NCBI GenBank assembly: GCA_031216915.1
Contig: CM062296.1
Coordinates: 661,355,838-661,419,837 of the forward strand
Source: Pictodentalium vernedei
Taxonomy: Eukaryota; Mollusca; Scaphopoda; Dentaliida; Dentaliidae
Direction of reading: 5' to 3'
DNA length: 64,000 nt
The position numbers and the translations under genes were made by a program. Positions within the stretch are counted from its first letter, which is position 1. Each line of letters starts with the position of its first letter. The notes below the pieces were generated by a model. That model made no database searches, was not told where the DNA came from, and worked only from the letters and a program-made list of their open reading frames with translations. Below, in pieces: positions 22,501 through 33,640 of the stretch.

Positions 22501-22737
22501 TTTTGAGGTATTTTATTGTAAAAATTTTGTTCTCTTACTTATGCCACAGCAGACTTTCAGGTGGTGCTATTTACACATGGCAGCAGATCCATGGCAAATT
22601 TCAGTTTCCACATGTTCTATGTTTCATTCCAAGCATTTTGGTATATAATTTATTGGGGTTATTCATTTTGGGACTTTTTTAGACTTGAAAGCAAATTACA
22701 TGAAATTTGACCAAAGTTAGGTTGGACGTCCCCTTAA
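19599..22737. mobile_element. TTAA-bounded 3.1-kb element nested inside the preceding one
   Basis: The left border reads TTAAGGGGTCGTCCAACCTA and the right border, reversed, TTAAGGGGACGTCCAACCTA. The match runs on through 'actttggtcaa'. The TTAA borders suggest Kolobok or piggyBac. Inside are unrecognised frames (19688-19969 minus, 20070-20342 minus, 21315-21515 plus) and a poly-C run at 21757. No THAP, DDE or RT motif was found, so it is non-autonomous or decayed. Confidence 0.6.
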
Positions 22738-22840
22738 CACTTACTAAGAGCTGAACTATCACTTTGTTCAAGTGTAGATATCCCAGAACTTGACAGGTGT
22801 TACAATAATACCACTTGACAAGTGTAATGTGGCGACACTT

Positions 22841-22918
22841 AAAAGGAAAGAACGCAGATGACGCGGATCAGACTCGAACTCTTGAGCCTGATCCGCGTCA
22901 ACTGCGTTGTGTCCTTTT
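22841..22918. repeat. imperfect palindrome, arms about 30 nt
   Basis: 'aaaaggaaagaacgcag' and 'gacgcggatcag' face 'tgatccgcgtc' and 'ctgcgttgtgtcctttt' across about 17 nt. It lies between the two right-hand inverted repeats of the nested element. Confidence 0.75.
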
Positions 22919-23186
22919 AATTATGTACCCACCAAGCGCAAATCAATTTACGGACGATTCTGGAAGAACCATCAATGCTAGACACATGGGAAGTGCCATC
23001 CATTCAAGTTTCAGATGTCTGACGATTGTAATGTCTAAGTGCTTAAAGCATTGCACTTTGAGTGTTAAAATCAAACCCTAAGAGATAGAATGGGTTTAAC
23101 ACCTTGAAAGTGTCAGTTTTAACACTTTAGTTTTTAGTGCGTAACAGTGAATCTCCGACATAAAACAATGGAATCGCCCTCAAATT

Positions 23187-23233
23187 TTCAATGAATGAAG
23201 CACCGGGTATGACCTGGTGCTTCTTTCATTGAA
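23187..23233. repeat. hairpin, sibling of 56405-56450
   Basis: 'ttcaatgaatgaagcacc' faces 'ggtgcttctttcattgaa' round 'gggtatgacct'. The site at 56405-56450 has the same loop words (gggtacaacct) and similar arms, so this is a small repeated foldback. Confidence 0.7.
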
Positions 23234-23267
23234 TATTTACTGAAAACTACTGATTATTGATTGACAA

Positions 23268-23425
23268 AAATGAGAGCGCGGTGGCTCAGTTGTAGACTGT
23301 TGGACTTCTATGATGTGTCCTTGGGCAAGACACATTATCTCGGTTGCCTACATGGGGGCTCGATGACGCCTTGTACTAAGGCGTATACTGTACGTCGATG
23401 GTGCACATGTCTTCAACCACTCCCG
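23268..23425 (+). mobile_element. SINE, tRNA-like head and body
   Basis: The head 'gagcgcggtggctcagt' resembles a tRNA 5' half with A box. Body words 'gatgtgtccttgggcaagac' and 'ctacatgggggctcgatgac' match the SINE at 57690. The 3' part with 'acgggtgg' is missing, so this is a truncated copy. Confidence 0.65.
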
Positions 23426-23804
23426 CCCCCTCCTAATTTAGCGTCATATGCTTTTTTCTAAATTGGAACTATTTGGTCACAGTCTGTTTGTAAATGCACT
23501 TCTTTCCAGGGGTGACAGGTAGACACCCAATCTGACTATGCTATCTCCTACAGTATGCTATTTGCTAAACTTGTGAAATATATGTATTTGTAACCGTTAT
23601 TGTATTTGTAACCGTTAATGTATACAAATCTAATCTAACCTACGGTTGTCTTGATATCAAATGGAAGTGACGGAAGAAATAAAAAATGTGCAAGGCTGGA
23701 CACGCGCGGAACGCACCCTATCTATACATGTCCTATTTATACAATCTTGACGGCTATTTTTTATACAAATAAACTTTAGACCAAAACTAAGAAATGTTCT
23801 GATT
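23426..23804. other. unrecognised stretch
   Basis: Nothing recognised, apart from a short repeat of 'tatttgtaaccgtta' at 23585-23620. Confidence 0.4.
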
Positions 23805-24040
23805 TCGATTTGTTGAATAGGATGGCATCTGCTCGTCTAAGACCTCGCAAACTGAACGTTTTTCATATTTGCTTCCAAAACATAGCTCAAGACTCGTCTT
23901 TGGAACGAGTTCTTTGAGCTGTTCCCAATGAGGATTCATAAGCAAAAATTTGAAAGCAAAAATTAAAAAAATAACAAAATTTGAAAGATAATTTTTCATG
24001 TATGTCGATGTATGGATTCGGCCTTTGTGTTATGTAAAGG
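23805..24040. mobile_element. decayed TTAA MITE, subfamily A
   Basis: The core words 'ttggaacgag' and 'gttcccaatgagg' with flanking 'gcttccaaaacatagc' are still visible round 23913. Both ends have drifted beyond exact recognition. Confidence 0.55.
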
Positions 24041-25360
24041 GAGAGGTGACAAATAGCGTAAACATACTCCAAGCATCCTCTCCACGTGTTTGACAAGAGA
24101 GCAATCGAAACATCTGCTTCTTTGATTCCATAGTACACGAAGAAGTGTATATTCCTGTTAAAATAATATGTACATGATATTGCATGTTTGTATTTAATAC
24201 AAACGGTGCTGTTTATGAGAAAATAATATCGGTATTTTCCTTTTGCTATATTGAAAATAAAATATTTCTTTGGCAAAAGATCTAAATTTTCTCTCTTGGA
24301 TTTATCCTTAATGATATTTCGTCAATACATTTGTGACATCTACACAATTTTCGATATTCCAGCCAAAGAGCAGTGGTGCAGACAGGGGAAGGGAGGGGCG
24401 TGTTTTGTTTGAAACTTGGAGTTCTAACGGATTTATTTACTTACACACGATTCCAGTGGTGCTAAAATTAATTGCCAGTGATGAATTGACTCGGTTTGTT
24501 AATTATTTCTCCACATATTTTTCTTTCCGAAACAAGCAGGATAGGCGGCAACGCCCTATATCGTTAAGATCTCTCCTAACTAAAATGTGTGATTCGACCT
24601 CCCTCCATCTATATAGCTATCTACGCCCCACATACGAAACGTATATGATACAGGATCATCACAAATTATGGCTAGAAACATTTCAACCCTTAACGGTGTG
24701 TGTCGCACGTTTTCTTTCCCGCTTCCACAGATATACAAATATTTCTTTTCTGTCATCTGACCAACAACTCAATTTTCTCGATTTGTTATGGCTACTTGAA
24801 TGTTTGTTATAGCAATCCTATCAAGGGCAGAGACGGGAGGGGGTTTTTGACGGTTGGGCGAGACTATCAAATTGTCGACAGAGAAAGGAGACATCAAGTA
24901 TCGTCTGTGCCACACGTGGCACGCGCTGGTCCATTGCATCGTTAATACTGGGCGACAATTTTATGGTATCAGCTCTCGTATTAAGAGACGGAATATCCTT
25001 GATTCTGAGTGATAACGCTTGTATATTTTAAGCGTGAAAGTAAAAAGTCCCTACAAAATCGTTCGTACCCGGTTCTCTGTTCTCTGTGTACGCCAGGGTA
25101 ACAAACTGAAATGTACAAGGTAAAACTGCTTTTACCCTTCAAATAATAATGGTATCTACCATATCACTTAAATGGCATTAGTTGGAAGAGTCCACCATGT
25201 TATTTTTAGGGGGTAAACACATTAATTCAACCAAAGGAGTGAGGTTTTTTTTCAAACACCGTTCTGTACGGTTACCAAATAACAGCACCCATCTTCGACA
25301 GTTCAAATAACATCAGGTCATATCGATCGCCTTGAATTTATCTGTAGTCTTACATATCTT
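24041..25360. other. unrecognised stretch with one 159-codon open frame
   Basis: The plus frame 24333-24812 is open for 159 codons but has no domain, and begins at a non-ATG codon in the supplied reading. I see no splice-bounded exon or repeat. Probably a chance frame. Confidence 0.35.
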
Positions 25361-25628
25361 ATAAACAAGCCAGAAAATAAGCAGACTGTCATATGCAAAA
25401 TGAGGTCCCCAGAGGGTGAATTTAGTGATGCTACCCTGCACAGCAGGGTAGCATCACTATATTTACCCACTGTGAACCTCAGCCTGAATCAAGGTCTCAA
25501 AACTAAACAGAAAGAGACACCCAGCGCATAAATTGGCCCACAGTATGGGGTAGCAGCATCAAATTCACCCTCTGGGTACCTCATTCTGCAAATGTCAGAT
25601 TGCTTTTTTTCAGGCTTGCTTATAAATG
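25361..25628. mobile_element. foldback element with about 80-bp inverted ends
   Basis: The left arm 'ttataaacaagcc', 'atgaggtccccagaggg', 'tgaatttagtgatgctaccc' recurs inverted at 25537-25626 ('atgaggtacccagagggtga' when reversed). A second hairpin, 'tgatgctaccctgc' facing 'gcagggtagcatca', lies at about 25426-25456. No coding capacity. Confidence 0.75.
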
Positions 25629-25865
25629 ATTTGAGACACTGAACCTCGCGGACATATTTTTGAGCATAAAGAGAAATATAAGAAAAAATGACGAAAGATT
25701 CGAAGAACGAAAACAAAACAGTGTGGTTCAACATGAACGTGAATAGCCAACTCGGCTCCAATGAGAAAACACTGTGCATGTTAAGCCTTCCAAGAATACT
25801 ATCATATCAGGCAGGAACGTATGCGGGCAGTCCTATTTGCAGGAATTCAGTCATCTGTCAAGGAC

Positions 25866-26048
25866 ACGCTGTAACCCTACTTGAGCGGAGCTTGAACAGA
25901 GTTAGAATGTTGAGGAGCTGACAGTTGCTTGTCGATGATAGGTGGTTCTCCCCGGATACTCCGGCCTCTTCCACCCGTAAAACTGTCATGGTCACGATTA
26001 GCTATTGTGCATAAGTATGTGACCTTAAATACCAATAAATAAATATTC
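25866..26048 (+). mobile_element. SINE, 3' half with AATA tail
   Basis: It has 'ctgtaaccctacttgagcgg', 'gttgaggagctgacagttgc', 'ccacccgtaaaactgtca' and the end 'accaataaataaatat'. Nearly the same text occurs at 57829-58018. Confidence 0.85.
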
Positions 26049-26133
26049 AACAGTAGGGTTTGAAATTTCTATCAACAGTACAGAAGGAAAAGGAAAGAAG
26101 AAGGGTACCGTTGGTTATGTGTGGAGGACTTTC

Positions 26134-26724
26134 TCATTTTCTTCTTAGCTGGTGGTTTTGTTGGTGTCTAGATTGCGATATTGGTTTTTGGAGTTGTATG
26201 GCTTCTTCTTCGACTATGGCTGAGAATTCAGCGATTATTCTATTCTGCAATCTATAGTCATCTCTTTGGTTTCCTTGGTAGGGGCCTGGTCTGAAGGAGG
26301 AGGTAGCTTGAACTAAAAATGATGAAGTTCCAGTTTCCATCTCCACATCAGTATCACTAATAATGCTACTATCCTCCAGTTCAGCCCCTTGAGGTAAATA
26401 AACTGGACCCAGGGGGTTTGGAGTTATAGGAGACTGAGGTGAGGAGATGAAATTGCCTTCACTTCCTTCGTCTCCTTTTTATCTCCATTCCTCCTTTTCT
26501 GGAACTTGTCCAAACGTTGGCGTCCCGATGCTTGGTTGATGGATGCATTCTTTCTGGTCTTCCTTTTCTCGTTGTGTTTGGTGGTTCGGCCCTTTCTAGC
26601 TGGAACCAGTGTGGGAAAGGATTCTCCGCAAAAAGTGCATCCACTTCCGGAAGGCTTTAGCGGTAGTGTGCTCTCAATGTGCATTGTCCGATGGACATTC
26701 CCATCTACCGTGAGAGCCTAAGTA
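26134..26724 (-). pseudogene. unrecognised coding-like remnant with a Cys pair
   Basis: The minus frame 26684-26424 encodes PSGSGCTFCGESFPTLVPAR followed by a Lys/Arg-rich stretch. After one frameshift near 26430 it continues with GPVYLPQGAELEDSSIISDT and an acidic, then Gln-rich region to 26134. The CxxC spacing recalls the N-terminal zinc finger of some LINE ORFs, but no RT follows, so the family is a guess. It could also be a decayed host exon. Confidence 0.4.
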
Positions 26725-28140
26725 ATTACTTCGGAAACATTCAAACCTAAATAGGGTCCGTGACATGGGGGCTGGTAATTCCATTGGCGGATGAATCAGA
26801 CAGACCTAGTATCCTTTGATGCCTTTAAATACAACAGTAAGTCTCGAAACTGTCGCTAACTAAGGAAATCGAAAAAACAATGTCAAAGATACAAGTAGAC
26901 GCGTTAATATAGATAATGGAAGATGCCCACAAATATTTGTTAAATATTAATTAAAACCATAAGAGATAACGGCATTCCAGTTAGAACTGAGTATAATAGT
27001 CGATAATTTTGCACTCATGCCAGTAGGCGTGGGAAGTAACCTTCCTTAAATGTCACAACTCAACATAGAGGCGGATTGGGAATAACGATCGGCAGTGGTG
27101 GATTTAGGTGAAGGCAGACCCGGCGTTCGCCGTTTCTCCCTCACTGAAACTTATCTTAATTTTTAATGAGTGCTTACGTGTGGCATAAAGTATTTTACTG
27201 ATGTTTTCTTTAATAAACTACGTTATTTCGTTATAACCATTAAATTTTGGTTTACAAAGTTTCAGTTCTAATACCTAACAGTGTCAGCAATATGTTGTGC
27301 AAGGAAACGGTCGTGTATGCAGTAGAGATACCTATATAAATTTTATCATGGCAAGTCATGTGTTGTCCATAATTATCCGGTTATAGCAGGGTAATATGCT
27401 TACACACCGCGCTAGTCCTGTTTCGTAAAAAGTGATTAATTATCCATGCGAGGCGAGATCAAGCTTGGGTTGATTAGATGGAAATGCGATCGTTACTTGC
27501 CGCAGCATAGAAGTGATTTCCCAGTGGCTTTCTCCATGGGTAAAACTGTCTGACGCATGACCTTGTCTGTTGAAAGTAATGTTAAATTACCAGTGCATGA
27601 ATAAATGATTTGGATACAATTCCCCACTCGTCGTATAACAGATACAATTGTTTTTTCAAACGCAGCACTTTGTCCATGATGAAAAATAGAAACATTGATT
27701 TAAGTTTTATAAATGATATCAGAGTCAATCAGATGGCGCCTTTATGAACACAAGGGACGATATGTTTTTGGCAATCAACCGTTGGTAACACTTGATAGTT
27801 TTCCGATTCCATATAAGATCGTTGGCATCCGAATGAGGCACGGAATGACACTAATCGAGTTCACCCAAGTTACTATATCCGTTCCTTGGATCGATTCATT
27901 TTTTTGTAAATATATAATTTCTCACAATTAAACAAATCTCGTTATTATTTTTAATTTATCGTAATGATAGCGATGTGTAATTTTGTTCTAACTAACACAC
28001 GTTCCTTTGCGAGTCACCCTCCATTCCATGCGCACACAAAAACGATGAATAAAATCAATAATGCTGATCCAAAATGAATCTCGTTCCACTTGCAATTGCA
28101 GGTTATTTAACCTTGGGTTGATTGCCGTATATAAAAGCAA
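26725..28140. other. unrecognised stretch
   Basis: I see no gene, exon or repeat family here. Confidence 0.4.
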
Positions 28141-28141
28141 A

Positions 28142-28204
<63 letters not shown>
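28141..28204. repeat. (AAAT)n microsatellite
   Basis: About 16 perfect AAAT units. Confidence 0.98.
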
Positions 28205-28330
28205 GGGGCCTTAATCGCTCACCTGCCAAAGTGGTTCAACGAAGTATTTGGGGTCACATGCAGTTAGATATGGCTCATCTACATTACAAAAGAATGAAAG
28301 TGATGAAAGTCAAATTTTATGGAAAAAACA

Positions 28331-30640
28331 CTAAGGAATGGATTTGACCAACATGAACCTAACCTGCCCCCCCCCCCCCCCCCCCACCTCAAAGAGATCC
28401 CAAATATTAAGCCAGGGACTCAAATTGAACAAATTTGAATCTGATCCCCCTTGAGACGTTATATACCAAATATGAATTAATTCTGACTGGTGGATCTGAA
28501 GAAGAAAGTTTTTAAAGAATGTTCTCACATTGCTCTGAGTTAAAATTTGGGCCCTCATAGAAACCTAAATGAAAGTGTCAATGACACTGTAGCTACACTT
28601 GACTGTGAGTAGTGTTTGATGAAAAGGATAATGTTCAATGTTTATGAAAGGATTATGAAATAAGACCAGAAGTGTGATAATTGAGAATAAGTTAATTTCT
28701 GTTCCATGACAAATTCCACACACATATATGGGACTTGATAATTATCTATAATTAGCTAATCTAACACATGGCTCCTTGATGGGAGGAAGATATAACCTGT
28801 CACCTGACACTTGGCCACTTGATGCAGACCAGATATGGAATGCAGACTTGAGATTTAATGTTGATGGTATTATTCTCTCACATATATTAAATGAATTCAG
28901 TGATGTTTGTTTATTTTTTCTTGAAATGATACAAGCAATGCTCTCAACATCTACTGAGTATGAAAATAATCTGTCAGACATAATCTGATTTGGATTACCT
29001 CTGCTGGTGATGGCCAGTTGTTTCAATTCTCCCCCGAGTTTGATGGCAACAGTAGCAACTTACCCAGATCTGTAACAACGAGGTGTTGATGACCTGACAT
29101 GACAAAACAGAAGGTATGTAGTCACTGTTCCTTCACAAGATTCACTTATACCTAAGTGAAGAATGAACAGCTTACACCGAATTTAGATTCTGACTGGTGG
29201 ATCTGAAGAAGAACATTTTTAAAGAAATTTCCTCATATGGCACTAAGTTAAAATTTGGGCTCCAATGGGACGCCTCAATATAAACCAAGGGACTTAATTT
29301 GAACAAACATGAATCTGCCCCCCCCCCCCCCCCCCCCCCCCAGAGATGCTGTATACCAAATATGAAAGGATTCTGACTGGTGGATCTGAAGAAGAAGGTT
29401 TTTAAAGAAATTTCCTCATACTGCACTAAGTTAAAATTCAGGTTCCCATAGGGAACCCAAATATAAACCCAGGGACTCGATTTAAACAAATATGAATCTG
29501 ACCCGCCTAGAGATGCTGTATCCCAAATATGAAAGGATTCTGACCGGTGGATCCGAAGAAGAAGATTTTTAAGAAATGTTCTCATATTGCACTAAGTTAA
29601 AATTCGGAAATCCAATTATTAACTGAGAGACTTGATTCGAACAAACTTGAATCTGGCCCTCGTAAAAATGATGTTTACCCAATATTAAAACATTCTTACC
29701 AGTGGTTCTGAATAAGAATATTTTTAAAGCTTACTTCCCATATTGCCCTAAGTTAGGATTTGGCTCCTGTATTGAGCCCAAATACGAATCGAGGGGCTTA
29801 AATTGAACACACTTGTATCTGACCCCCATATGGATGTTGTATGCCAAATATAAGAATATTCCGATCTGTGGTTCTGGAGAAGAATTTTTTTTTAATATTT
29901 GCAAATATGCTGACATTTTCTGTTTTTAGCTCCTGTGGTTCCCACGGGGAACATGGAAATTCATTTAGCATGACTTAAGTAACTGTGACTCAATAATATC
30001 ACATATCGAATTTCACGTATCAAAACATTTCGCCTGGCAGTTTCAGAGGAGAAGATTTTTGAAAATCTACCAATCAGAATCAAAGAATGCCTCTGGCGGC
30101 CATGTTTTTCAACCCACGAGAACAAAATGAGGATCGTTTTTAGAGGACCTCCCATAGACTATCCCTGCCCTGTTTGTTTTCACGTCGCCTTGGTTTTTCC
30201 AGAGAAGAAGAGGAAAATGTGATTTCCCATAGGGTTTCTATAGTAAATAAAAGCCGCAATTGTGGCCATGTTTACAACCCGATGAACATTAAGTGAGGAT
30301 CGTTGGTAGAGGGGGTCCCAGTCATCATTTATGTGAAGTTTCGAAACACTTGAAGTGACAGTTTCAGAAGAGAAGATTTTTGAAAATCCACCAACCAGAA
30401 TCAAAGAATGCCTCAGGAAGCCATGTTTTTCATCCGACGGGAACAAAATGAGGATCGTTTGTAGAGGACCTCCCATAGGCCATTCCTGCCAGGTTTGGTT
30501 CACACCGGCTCAGCGGTTCCAGAAAAGAAGATGAAAATGTGAAAAGTTTACGGACGCCGGCCGACGGACGACAGACGACGGACGCCAAGTGATGAGAAAA
30601 GCTTACATGGCATTTTAGGCCAGGTGAGCTAAAAAGGAAT
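28331..30640 (+). repeat. dispersed repeat with about 170-bp internal tandem units
   Basis: Internal units recur about every 170 bp between 29185 and 29930, with one more, separated, at 28370-28560. Words: 'gattctgactggtggatctg', 'cactaagttaaaatt', 'cccagggact', 'gatgctgtataccaaatatg'. Two units contain poly-C runs (28368-28385 and 29318-29340). The right part has 'cggacgacagacgacggacg' (about 30563) and ends in a hairpin, 'agcttacatggc' facing 'gccaggtgagct', followed by AAAAA. The same tail is at 1180-1265. The minus open frames repeat the same peptide and are artefacts. A hairpin next to CTAA would fit a Helitron 3' end, but that is speculative. Confidence 0.75.
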
Positions 30641-31270
30641 ACTTTAGCCAATCATTTTGCCTGAAAATGCATGAAGAGAAAAAAAGTTTAATTACATACA
30701 GTTAGAGTACAGTAATACAGATAGAAAGCAGAAATAAGTTTCAGTTAGCAGGAAAATAACAGTTAGCAGAAAAATAACTTTTAACCACGAACAGAAAGTG
30801 AAAATATTTCGTTCAAGTGTCAAAATTGCCCTTTACGATGTGTGTAGCAGAGAACCACGATCAAGACCTTTACGTTACAAGTTCACACGAACGTGGATCT
30901 ATACAAACAAAGTGCACGCAGGATTTCAACAAAGGTGTGCATATTCAAGTGCTGTCGGAAGCTTCTTCAGAAAGAGTGCCAACGCTTATCGGACCTAGGC
31001 AGGGAAATAAGGGTCATATTGCTTTCCAGTCTATTTTCTGTGGCTAATTGTTTTTTTATGAGTACATGTTGAGTGAGGAAAGTTCTAGTTCTCGATAGAA
31101 ACACTTTCGCCCCATAAAGCCTTGGAAATGTGATTGACATTTTTTCAAATCCGAAGGTTGACGATACTTTGGGATGTGCGATGTCCTTGATACTATTGAT
31201 GGCGAAAAGTATGTACTGTGGGTTCAGTGGGAAAATAATATTATTTTTCCGGACAGTAGTTCAACAAAGT
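30641..31270. other. unrecognised stretch
   Basis: All three plus frames are partly open at 30798-31047, but none has a known domain. Nothing else seen. Confidence 0.35.
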
Positions 31271-31520
31271 TTAAGCCTTTGTCTAACACGAAAAGCAGAC
31301 GACACTTGCAAACAAAATTCTTGAATAACTATTTTGTTCATTTTTTGTCTCAAAAACATAGGTTATGGCCCCTCTTTGGAACGAGCTCGACGAGCGCGTT
31401 TCAAAGAGGAGTCATAACCTATGTTTTTGAGACAAAAAATGAAAAATTAATAAAGATTAATTAGCAATTTTAGTGAATAGCGCTGGTCGGTGTTGGCCGT
31501 TACGTTGGGTAAAGGGTTAT
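31271..31520 (+). mobile_element. palindromic TTAA MITE, subfamily A
   Basis: The left border TTAA is intact; the right reads 'gggttat'. Core palindrome centred near 31391, with a few mismatches ('tttggaacgagctcg' facing 'cgagcgcgtttcaaa'). Confidence 0.9.
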
Positions 31521-32480
31521 AAGAATGATACAGTGTATTCAAAAATAGGTATAAAACTGTCTCTTTGAGGAGAAATAAACAGTTTGCAGGTCAGTCTCAG
31601 AAATCTTACATTTGAAGAGTCTGGCGTTGATAAATAATGTTGATTGTAAAATTGTATACTGTAAGTTCTGTAAGGAGGAACCATCAGTGACTTTGAACGG
31701 ACTTTTGTATATAGATTTCCAGTCATTATCAGGGTATATCTTTATGTTCAAAAGTCTATTCCATTTTGTTTGTTTTACCTTTTCGGTGTGTTCATTTCAG
31801 ATAACGTCAAGTCTTGTTTGTGTTTTATTGCCATGTCCATGCCCTGAAAATTGTATTTTTCACTAGTAGACGGGAAAGGGTGGTTTGCATTATATTTCTT
31901 AGAGAGCTCTTCGAAGATCAAAATATCGCCATTTTCTTTTATGAGATAGTTTATGAAAAACATGCCCCTTTGCACCAACTTTTATTCAAAAAGAGCCTTC
32001 TGTTAATATTTATCTTTTGATTATGAAAAGTTGACTGTGACAAAATTTTCTCTGTGGTTAGTCATAACAATCTTTGTTTATTACGTTTTAGCTTCGTTTC
32101 ACAGCATAGCATAGCTCGTGTAACGATGAATTCAAACCGAGAACTTGCAAAAGATGACATTTACTACATGTTTATAGTATGGTACTCATCGCCCGCATCA
32201 AGTACAGTCTATAAAGGTCCTGGTGAATGCAGAATGAAAGGGTGTATAGCCAATCGCGACTAAATTCCGACAGGACATTATTTGATCCTACGAGAACACA
32301 TTTTTGGTGAGAAAAGATTAAACTGAACTCCACCCTGTTTATAAATTTGGAATTGAGTAATTTCACTTTCATCTGCGCTAAATAAATACTTGACAAGATC
32401 TTTCAATAATGTCTCTCTGATCAGAGAAAGCAGATTGCACAATTCAATTTTTATGTGAACTTAACTCTTAACCTGCTGAA
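31521..32480. other. unrecognised stretch
   Basis: Nothing recognised on either strand. Confidence 0.4.
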
Positions 32481-32616
32481 TATTTATTTTTATTGGTGCT
32501 TAACGCTACGTCTGCTGCCAAGGTAATATCGTGGCGGTAACCTGCCGACTATTTTAAAAAACTTTAATTAAATCTAGTCATGACTGCTGTAGGGAAGCCT
32601 TGACTAGATTTAATGG
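32481..32616 (-). mobile_element. SINE end fragment followed by a small palindrome
   Basis: 32481-32545 resembles the reversed SINE 3' end ('ttattggtgcttaacgctac', 'gccaaggtaatatc'). It is followed at 32567-32616 by 'attaaatctagtcatga' facing 'ccttgactagatttaat'. Confidence 0.5.
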
Positions 32617-33304
32617 AAATAGTTTTGGAAATTCAACTCAAGAAATAATTTGTCAAAACCCTGATTTAACTTACAGGTGGTAAAGTTTCTTAAAAATGCC
32701 CAAATTTTACTTTTTCTAGTGGTGGGTGATTTACTGTCCAGGGCAGGAATATCCGCCAGCAGCAAGTAAAGAGTTAACCAACTGTGGGTTAAAAACGATT
32801 GGTTTCGATACTTGTTTCAAATGTGTAAAAAATCCAAAATTCATTTGACAACAAAAGCGAATTATCCAGAGATACTGGCGATCTGGGGGTAATAATCGGA
32901 TGAAGGGTGGTAAAGGATGCATGCGCTCCCAACACACACACTTTTTTCAACAGACTGTCTATATGATTGCAAAATGGGTTTTAAACATTGAGAGTGTGCA
33001 GATATGACAAGATAAGACATTCCTGTAATATCCTATCTGCAATCGTAAGCAAATTCTTGGAGTTGGAAGATGGTGGATGAAAGAAGAAATAGACCAAACT
33101 CTTGCCAGACAACATACGCACTAAACAGCGAGGTAGCAAGTACCTGCACATTTGGTGATGCTAGATTATAATGTGTGCCTTTAGAGGAAAGGATTTTATC
33201 AGCCCTCATTAAATCATTAAGACCTGAGAATCGAGAACTTGGCAATTCCTTCCACCAGACTGAATTATAAGGTAGGTCCAATGGGAAATTTATGCCCACC
33301 ACTG

Positions 33305-33640
33305 CATAAACATTCATTGAGCTCCCGCCGTATTCTGATGCTGATACCTTAGATAGTGACAAAGGCAAAAACATTGATGATTTACAAAGGGAGAGCATTA
33401 CTGACCCAGTTATCAGTGGCGGAAGATATCATAAGAACATATAAGAGCATGACAAAACCAGCCACATTTTAAATATCTCGGAAGCTGATTTCCAGCAAAG
33501 CTTACCTAAAGGCCAATCAGGAGTGAAAGAACTTCATGTTTTGCATTTTTGTTTATGTGAACATTTCCTTACTGACATCGCCCGACTCCAACGGATCCAT
33601 TTTATGAAACTTGTTGTGGTGTATACGAGGGAATAGCTTA
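33305..33640 (+). pseudogene. coding-like remnant, unrecognised
   Basis: One plus frame is open for about 110 codons except for a single TAA near 33441, with balanced composition and the words DSDKGKNIDDLQRESITDPV and LNISEADFQQSLPKGQSGV. I do not recognise the family. It may be an old transposon or gene remnant, or chance. Confidence 0.25.

Larger units (their letters stand above)
19555..23139. mobile_element. large terminal-inverted-repeat element (CACTA-like ends)
   Basis: The left end 'cgctaaaaactaaagtgtta' matches the reversed right end 'cactaaaaactaaagtgtta'; the similarity continues for about 36 bp. Ends starting CACTA recall the CMC/EnSpm group. I see no clear 2-3 bp target duplication and no transposase. 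A second inverted pair with TTAA lies nested inside (19599-22737). Confidence 0.5.

Noticed and set aside
24333-24812. 159-codon plus-strand frame
   Set aside because: No domain, no ATG near the start, no splice or repeat context. A frame this long can arise by chance in 64 kb.
29172-29585. 137-codon minus-strand frame with repeated FFFRSTSQNP words
   Set aside because: It is the translation of the roughly 170-bp tandem repeat, interrupted by a poly-C run. The repetition is at DNA level.
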